Below, one piece after another: positions 58,191 through 64,000 of a stretch of 64,000 nt of DNA. The stretch covers positions 62,001 through 126,000 of the forward strand of contig CADCXC010000022.1 in NCBI GenBank assembly GCA_902806595.1, in the 5' to 3' direction. The notes under the pieces are model-generated. The model saw nothing but the letters and a program-made list of their open reading frames with translations, was not told the origin of the DNA and did not search any database. The translations under genes and the position numbers were made by a program. Numbering within the stretch: the stretch's first letter is position 1; the number at the start of each line of letters is the position of its first letter. The DNA comes from Pyrenopolyporus hunteri (Eukaryota; Ascomycota; Sordariomycetes; Xylariales; Hypoxylaceae).

Positions 58191-58740
58191 TGATAGGTAC
58201 ACTTTATATTACGTAGTACAATAAAATTATTCTTATTATTGTAAAATAATTCGCGTTTTTATCGTTTGTGGATAAATTTTTTTTTTTAAAATTAGTAAAG
58301 TAGTTATAAATATTGTAGTAGGGTAAGTAAGCTAGGTGGTTTACTTACCGGGTGGTGGAGGGCTATATTAATTTATTTGACCTTTATTTAAGAGTAGTTT
58401 ATTATGTAGTTAGTAAATTTGAGGATAACTTAAACATTATAGTACCATTTTTCCTCTTTGTGGTTTAAACTAGCAGATTATCTTGAATTTAATACTAGTG
58501 TTTTTTTGATGAAAAGAAAAGAACATTTAATTAGTTAAGGTTTATCTAAAAAAATATATAAAATATGGAATTAATAGAGGTCCTTCGCTCACGAAGCGAG
58601 CTGGGTGGCTGCGCTAAGAAATATTCATTTTTTATTTAATAACCATATTATTTAATGTTTGGCTTTTCTTTGGCTTGCTTTGCTGCAGGTACCATAAATA
58701 ACCATTAAATGTAGCCCAGCCGCGCAATATGGGCCTGCTT

Positions 58741-58774
58741 CCTCCTTCCTCCTCAACTAGTTGAGGAGGAAGGA
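58741..58774 (+). repeat. GC palindrome, family 3
   Basis: CCTCCTTCCTCCTCAACTAG then TTGAGGAGGAAGGAG. Near-perfect inverted repeat of 34 nt. A family 1 GC cluster is at 58586-58618. Otherwise 58190-58919 holds no recognisable gene. Confidence 0.85.
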
Positions 58775-58919
58775 GAATATAGAAGTATAAATTTTTTGGT
58801 TTATTATATATTACCTTTATAATTAATTGTATATAATACACAAATAGGCTCTACTACGCTATTGTTAGAGTCTGCGTTAATATAAACAACTAAAAGTTAA
58901 TAATTATTTAAGAAAAAAA

Positions 58920-59243
58920 ATGACAGAAACATTATTTTGAGGTCCTATAAGTAACGGAGAAATCGTGGCAATCACTATAGAAGTATCCTTTTATCTAAAT
59001 TTAATTTCCACGTATTTATCTACTACTAATCCTAGTGTAGAACATGTGGAGGATACTTATCATATAGTCGATAATTTTTGAGGTTAAATGATCATCTGGA
59101 TTGAAGTCGTTTAGATTTCAATCAAAAAGTATTAAGATATGAACAAGTATTAATAGAACAAAAGCTGAAATTCATCGTGCCTTTCAATCCTCAACTATAT
59201 TGAGTGAAGCTTTAGCTAGGAACCCTTTTGGTGTAAGAAGATA
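58920..59243 (+). CDS. hypothetical ORF upstream of atp8 region
   Basis: ATG 58920 opens MTETLFWGPISNGEIVAITI, EVSFYLNLISTYLSTTNPSV and EHVEDTYHIVDNFWG. It then needs a lost base (near 59084) to go on LNDHLDWSRLDFNQKVLRYE, and another near 59160 to read KAEIHRAFQSSTILSEALAR and NPFGVRR, TAA 59243. About 108 residues. Preceded by A-rich ATTTAAGAAAAAAA. TGA is used as Trp. No family recognised. The coherent text after correction suggests a real or recently real gene. Confidence 0.45.
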
Positions 59244-59555
59244 ATTTATACTAAACTATATAATACACATTTTTGTTAAGGCTGCTAGGTGGCGGCGTTA
59301 AAAGGTTATAATTATATTAATTTATAATTTATACTTATAGGTAATTTTGTATCTTTTGATATAGAGTGGGAGGGGGGGGATGTAGGGTATTTTAAGATAT
59401 AAATCAATTTTCGTAGCTTGCTAATCCTCCGGATAAGAAAAATGGGAATAAGTATATAAATATCTACCTTAGAGTTGTGCGTTACCTCCTTTATTAGTTT
59501 TTTAAAAAAAAAAATATTTTTTTTTATAAAAAACGTACCCGTATAAAGGGTTCGC

Positions 59556-59640
59556 GAGAAGCGCCTTCCTGTCCATCCGGCGGCGGCGGGGCCACTGCTG
59601 AAAGGCGCCCTACTACTACCCATACGCGGGTGCGGCTTTT
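59556..59640 (+). repeat. GC cluster, family 4
   Basis: GCGCCTTCCTGTCCATCCGG, GGCGGCGGGGCCACTGC and ATACGCGGGTGCGGCTTTTA. Same ends as 39838-39925. Confidence 0.8.
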
Positions 59641-59819
59641 AGGTTTAGACGGAGGATATTAGTATTTTTTATAGTATTTATCTAGTGAAAAGCATTACTA
59701 GTGAAGCTAATGGTAAAAGATATAAAATATAGATAATCCCTTCAAATATCTCCGAAAATGACTTTAATTTTTATAAATGAGTCTATCAAAGCTCAGAACT
59801 ATCCGTTAGAGTTATGCCA

Positions 59820-60245
59820 TATTAAACTCGAAAATTTAAATTTTTTGATCTTTATCTAGGAGTAGATGGAATATCTATATATTTTTTATTATTAACCAAC
59901 TATAATAATGCCTATAGCTATATTATCTAATTGAAATTCAATAACAGATAATATTAAATCGTATTTAATAATAATGTTATTATTAGAAACACTAACACTA
60001 TTATTAGCTGTTTTCTTGGTTTTAGATATCTTATTCTTTTATATATTTTTTAGTAAATATAAGTTATCTAACTAAAAGTATTCTTTACTACTTACATTAG
60101 TAGCTTTTACAGTTATACTTTTCCCCCCAAAGCTAAAGCTTTGCGAAGCTAGAGAAGAAGAGAATATATCCTTCTAAAATTATAGAAGGATTGCATTACT
60201 CAGCTACAAGTTTAATATATAAGTATACTTTATTTACTTAGTACT
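59820..60245 (+). pseudogene. nad4: nad4 remnant, copy 3 (internal deletion)
   Basis: FDLYLGVDGISIYFLLLT, ILSNWNSITDNIKSYLIIML and LLETLTLL, then AVFLVLDILFFYIFF, matching nad4 exon 1 (53103-53315). The text then jumps to SKYKLSN and YSLLLTLVAFTVIL, a GC patch (60123-60160), and PSKIIEGLHYSATSLIYKYT, the nad4 C-terminus. The middle of the gene is missing. Sequence differs from both other copies, so it is not a recent duplicate of either. Confidence 0.85.
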
Positions 60246-60321
60246 TTAATGCAATATATAGTAATTTCATATTAATAATTTTTATACAAGGAATAGTCAC
60301 AGTTAAAGGTGATGACCTTAC

Positions 60322-60382
60322 ATTAATTAATAATCTTTTCGTTTTATAATAAACGCTAATACTTATATTATAGTATTCGATA
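60322..60382 (+). promoter_or_regulatory. atp8 5' leader (duplicated at 14999-15059)
   Basis: 61 nt immediately before atp8, identical in the cox1 intron copy. It includes ATTAATTAATAATCTTTTCG and TATTATAGTATTCGATA. Probably leader RNA sequence important for atp8 expression. A promoter cannot be identified from this alone. Confidence 0.6.
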
Positions 60383-60400
60383 AAAAATCTTTTTACTTTT

Positions 60401-60553
60401 ATGCCTCAATTAACACCTTTTTATTTTTTAAATGAAGTAACTTTTGCTTTTGCAATTCTTCTAATTACAATATATATATTATCAAAATATATATTACCTA
60501 GATTTGTTCGTTTATTTTTAGCTCGTACTTTTATATCTAAATTGTTTAATTAA
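60401..60553 (+). CDS. atp8: atp8, ATP synthase subunit 8
   Basis: Small membrane subunit of the F1Fo ATP synthase stator. 50 residues without a break: MPQLTPFYFLNEVTFAFAIL, then LITIYILSKYILPRFVRLFL and ARTFISKLFN, TAA 60553. It has the conserved MPQL start, one transmembrane helix (about residues 13-32) and a basic C-terminus. Normal length for ascomycetes. No intron. Just upstream of atp6, as usual. Confidence 0.98.
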   Translation: MPQLTPFYFLNEVTFAFAILLITIYILSKYILPRFVRLFLARTFISKLFN

Positions 60554-60838
60554 TATCTATCTTACGCTAAATTAATCTTTAACGTATTATATTAAATAAA
60601 CATGAAATTTCTTAAGATTTACATTTCAATTAATAATCTTATCTTTTATTTGAGGTTTATATGTATTTATCTACTAACGATGGCGTAGACGGAATAATAA
60701 AAGAAATAACGTACCTAAATCGAGGTTTTTATCATTACGTAGCGATAAAGAATCGAGGTGCTATCTCTACCGGTAGTAGGGATCGAAACGTTAGTTATTT
60801 ATGGATTAACTGTTGAATACAACTATAATAATTATACA

Positions 60839-62683
60839 ATGCAAGAATTAACGCAAATTTTTAGTTTAACTAGAGAAATAATTAGTCCTTTAAATCAATT
60901 TGAAATTAGAGATTTGTTAAGTTTAGATGGTTCTATTTTAGGAAATTTACATATATCTATAACTAATATAGGATTATATTTAATGATAGGAGTTTTCTTT
61001 AATCTAACTCTTAACTTTCTAAGTACAAATTATAATAGATTAGTTAGTAATAATTGATCAATAAGTCAAGAATCTTTATATGCTACTATACATAATATAG
61101 TAACAAATCAAATAAACCTAGAAATGGACAAATATATTTTCCATTTATATATGCTTTATTTATATTTATATTAATTAACAACTTGATAGGAATGGTTAAA
61201 AGGAGCCTTTGTATTTTATTATTATTTATCTCAAACAATCTTTTAAAAAATAAAAAAAATTATTTTCTTCACATTCATATATACACATTAAAACGTCTAA
61301 AAATAAACCTAGATATAGTTTTAATAATAAAAATACTTTTTATCTTAACCCTGATTATATTACAGGATTTGTTGATGGAGAAGGTTGTTTTCTATTTCAG
61401 TTTTTAAAGATAGTAGAAGATTAACCGGTTGACAAGTTAAACCTATTTTTAGTATATCCTTACATAATAAAGATGTAAATTTATTAGAAGCAATACAAAG
61501 AACTTTAAATGTAGGAAAAATTTATAAACACGGCGTGGATTCTTTGCAATACCGTGTTAGTTCTTTAAGTAGTTTACAAGTTATTATAGAACATTTTGAT
61601 AAATATCCTTTAATAACTCAAAAACAAGCAGATTATCTTTTATTTAAAGAAGCTGTTAATTTAATAATAAATAAAGAACATTTATCTTTAACAGGTTTAT
61701 TAAAATTAGTTGGTATTAAAGCTACATTAAATGTAGCTTTATCTGAAAAAATTTAAAGAATCTTTTCCTACTGTAGAACCAATAAATAAACCTAAAGTTG
61801 AGTTTACTAATATAAAAACTTAAATTGAATTAGGGGTTTGTAGAAGCTGAAGGTAGTTTTCAAGTTCTAATCCAAGAAATTAAAAATAGAACTAATGTAA
61901 GTTTAAGATTTTCAATAACTCAACATATTAGAGATGAGGTATTGTTAAATAATATTGTAACTTATTTAAATTGTGGAAGATATTATAAATCGCCAACACG
62001 TAATGAAGGACAATATTTAGTAACAGTTTTTTAGATATAAATGAAAAATTATACCTTTATTTAATGAATATCCTTTAATAGGAGTTAAAAAAAAGATTAT
62101 TTGGATTTTGTAAAAACCGCAGAGTTAATAAAATCTAAAGATCATTTAACTGAAGAAGGAATCGAAAAATAAAATTAATTAAAATAAAATGAATAAAGGA
62201 AGAATATAAAAAAATAATAATAAAAGATATGTTAGATAATTGTAATATCATAGATAAATAAAAATAAAATTTCTTACAATTTCACTATATGCTGGAAACT
62301 TCTAAGGCCTTAAGTACCAATAATTTATGGATGGTAAAAATCTTAATGGATGAAACAATGAACAATCAGCAGGAAACCAAAATAACAAGCCTTGTTATGA
62401 GTAGGATCCTCAGAGACTATACGTGAAAAATTACTTAATTTTTTTATAATAATCAAAAAGTAATTAAGATATAGTCCAAATGATTAGTCTATATGGCTTG
62501 TCTAATAGTCCTTACAGTTTTGCTTCAACTAGTCATTTTGTGTTAACATTTGCTTTAAGTTTTACTATAGTTTTAGGTTCAACAATATTAGGATTCCAAA
62601 AACACGGTCTAGTGTTTTCTCTCTTTAGTACCCGCAGGCTGTCCTTTAGCCTTATTACCTTTATTAGTTTTAATTGAATTCAT
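60839..62683 (+). CDS. atp6: atp6, ATP synthase subunit a (exons 1-2; 3' end beyond window)
   Basis: Proton-channel subunit of the Fo sector. Exon 1 60839-61196, exon 2 62509-62683. Reads MQELTQIFSLTREIISPLNQ, FEIRDLLSLDGSILGNLHIS, ITNIGLYLMIGVFFNLTLNF, NYNRLVSNNWSISQESLYAT, IHNIVTNQINPRNGQIYFPF, IYALFIFILINNLIGMV, then PYSFASTSHFVLTFALSFTI and PLALLPLLVLIEF. The start is uncertain: the frame is open from 60758, and 60839 (ATG) is closer to the usual length before SPLxQFEIR. Losses near 61120 and 62610-62620 shift the frame. The essential Arg region (SLGLRLAANILSGH) must be in a later exon outside the window. Confidence 0.93.
61197..62508 (+). other. atp6 type A group I intron 1
   Basis: HEG first. 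The core follows: CTATATGCTGGAAACTTC near 62285, AATCAGCAGGAAACC near 62364, TCAGAGACTATACG near 62409 and AAGATATAGTCC near 62467. Last base G 62508. Confidence 0.8.
61270..62207 (+). CDS. LAGLIDADG_1 homing endonuclease of atp6 (frameshifted)
   Basis: NNKNTFYLNPDYITGFVDGE (first motif, about 61350-61385), ISVFKDSRRLTGWQVKPIFS, HNKDVNLLEAIQRTLNVGKI, EHFDKYPLITQKQADYLLFK and LTGLLKLVGIKATLNVALSE. Second motif GFVEAEGSFQVLIQEIKNRT (about 61840-61895), ITQHIRDEVLLNNIVTYLNC and HLTEEGIEK, then MNKGRI and TAA 62207. About 315 residues, about six single-base losses. Family order complete. Confidence 0.85.
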
Positions 62684-63195
62684 GATAGTAAATTAGACTA
62701 CTTAAAATTGTGAACAAGAGCCAAACTCAGGGGACGTCTTAAAGCTCTAGTAACCAAGGTTATACCGTGAAGGTATAACTGGCCTAGCTAATCACTAAGG
62801 GTATGGTAACATCACTAGAGATAATCGAAAGAGCAATAGATTATCGCGGATCTAAGTCAATGACAGGCATGTTAAGACCTAGATGGTAAAATTATAATCC
62901 TGTCATTGTAAAAGAGCAACGAGTAGACGGTTCTTCGGTATTGTCTTCAATACTGTAAGGTGTACTCTGGTCGCCATGAAAGTGGTTTTGAGTAGAATCA
63001 AGTAACTCAAATTAAAGTTTCTGTATAGTCTTTGGCAATTAAAGATAAAATCTCTTATTAGTGTTTATTACATTTACGAATTATCCGAGTATAAAGTGGT
63101 CTATTTACTTTATCTAGCAGGCCTGCCTGCGCTTCAGGCAAGCCCTGAGGAGGAGTAATTTATCACTAATACCTAATAATTATTACTTTGCGACT

Positions 63196-63850
63196 GTGGC
63201 TACTGAGCCTCAGACTATGTGTATGCTATTAAGTAGGCCTTATAGTTCAACCATTTCTGCCTTTAACGGTAAAAGAACTATATATACAGGCTCTAAACCA
63301 GAGCCTGTAAGAGTTTATCTTAATCCTGATAAGGAAAAGAATCAACCATTAATGAAAATAAAGGACGAACAGGTATTTATCGTTGAGTGCATATAGAATC
63401 CGGTAAAAGTTATATAGGTTCCTCGATTAAGTTGAATGTGAGATTTAAACAATATTTTAATTATAATCATATATCATACCCTAAACGGAATCTAACTATC
63501 TATAAAGCGTTGTTGAAATATGGTTATTCAGGATTTATATTAGAAATTTTAGAATATTGTTCTCCTGATGTATTACCGGCCAGATTGCAAAATATCAAGA
63601 TAGTTTTAAGCCTCAATATAATATCTCTAATGTATGTAAACCAAAAGTCAATGGAGTAAAATTCAGAAAAATTTTTTCATACCGGAACCTTCACTCTATT
63701 AAACCTATAGCTCACTATAATGAGGCTTTGATACAAAAAAAGTTTTGTGAGAAGCACCCTCCTTCCTCCTCAACTAGTTGAGGAGGCGGAAGATTAGAAA
63801 AATGGAAAAAGTATATATTTTAGGTTAGTATAATAACATTAGGTATATAT
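63196..63850 (+). pseudogene. GIY-YIG HEG in atp6 intron 2, truncated
   Basis: N-terminus PQTMCMLLSRPYSSTISAFN and KPEPVRVYLNPDKEKN. Nuclease GIYRWVHIESGKSYIGSSIK (about 63375-63430), LNVRFKQYFNYN, NLTIYKALLKYGYSGFILEI and LEYCSPDVLPAR, then YNISNVCKPKVNGVKFRKIF and PIAHYNEALIQKKF. It resembles the gene at 31060. It runs into a family 3 GC palindrome (63758-63790) and stops soon after, with no NUMOD tail. Confidence 0.7.
63758..63790 (+). repeat. GC palindrome, family 3, ending a HEG frame
   Basis: CCCTCCTTCCTCCTCAACTA then GTTGAGGAGGCGGA. Same core palindrome as 57702 and 58741. Confidence 0.85.
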
Positions 63851-64000
63851 ACCCTATTGCAACCCAGAATTAATAATAAGGTTTAAGTTTATATATATGA
63901 TTAAATTTAAAACTTTAATTGGCCAAGAGTACAGTCGTTCATACTTATTTTTTTTTGCGTGTTCCTTCTTTCTTTTCTTATTATTTGGCTCTTAATAATT

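Larger units (their letters stand above)
62684..64000 (+). other. atp6 type C group I intron 2, runs past the window end
   Basis: ACTCAGGGGACGTCTTAAAG near 62723, ATTATCGCGGATCTAAGTCA near 62838 and GTAAAAGAGCAACGAGTAGA near 62908 give the type C core, followed by AAGGTGTACTCTGGTCG near 62957. No atp6 exon is seen before 64000. The stretch 63800-64000 has no gene. Confidence 0.75.

Noticed and set aside
59312..59623. Minus-strand 103-residue open frame
   Set aside because: It covers a GC cluster and AT-rich spacer. The text is low-complexity with no recognisable motif.
60602..60838. ORF-like text before atp6 (FTFQLIILSFIWGLYVFI and IETLVIYGLTVEYNYNN) as a longer atp6 N-terminus or separate gene
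   Set aside because: Stops interrupt it in every frame, and the usual Atp6 begins only a few residues before SPLxQFEIR. The part from 60758 is open and could be a longer start, but I see no support for it.

Overview
This window reads as fungal mitochondrial DNA. It is AT-rich, all genes lie on the + strand, and TGA must be read as tryptophan (for example in the last cox1 exon, where conserved Trp codons are TGA). The order cox1 - trnR(UCU) - nad1 - nad4 - atp8 - atp6 is the one I know from Sordariomycetes, especially Hypocreales. The respiratory genes are ordinary, but they are very heavily invaded by group I introns and homing-endonuclease genes (HEGs).

Layout. 1-42261: cox1, already running at the window start. 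At least 22 exons (about 1.39 kb of coding sequence) are spread over roughly 42 kb, separated by 21 introns plus the tail of another at position 1. Several exons are only 3, 3, 3, 6, 11, 11, 15, 18 and 24 nt long. 42262-43112: an intergenic ORF with an acidic tail. 43487-43559: tRNA-Arg(UCU). 43659-52752: nad1, five exons and four introns. 52890-56036: nad4, two exons, with a LAGLIDADG gene attached to its 3' end and two displaced extra nad4 3' ends further downstream (57152-57369 and about 59820-60245). 60401-60553: atp8. 60839 to beyond the window end: atp6, with two introns.

Intron types, named here only for convenience. Type A has the core words AATCAGCAGGAAACC (Q region), TCAGAGACTACACG (R) and GAAGATATAGTCC (S). 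Its HEG often lies between R and S. Type B has ACAGACTGGTTCACC and ends in TAAGTTTG. Type C has GGGAAGCCCTAAAGCT followed by ATGGGYAATCGCG and GTAAAAGAGCAACGAG. Its two-motif LAGLIDADG reading frame runs on from that core. HEG families seen are LAGLIDADG_1 (double motif), LAGLIDADG_2 and GIY-YIG with NUMOD tails. Several HEGs are inserted inside other HEGs.

Quality warning. Conserved exons carry single-base losses, mostly in homopolymers (GGGG read as GGG, TTTTT as TTTT) in cox1, nad1, nad4 and atp6. Many frameshifts in HEGs are therefore probably uncorrected read errors, not decay. Coordinates for frameshifted genes are outer limits of the coding region, not clean ORFs.

The most unusual points are: the very large cox1 with 3-nt microexons; capture of the atp8 leader and first codons by an unknown intronic ORF (14999-16042); replacement of the nad4 3' end by a HEG cassette; LAGLIDADG_2 genes inserted at the second motif of LAGLIDADG_1 genes; and GC-rich clusters inserted into HEG coding frames.
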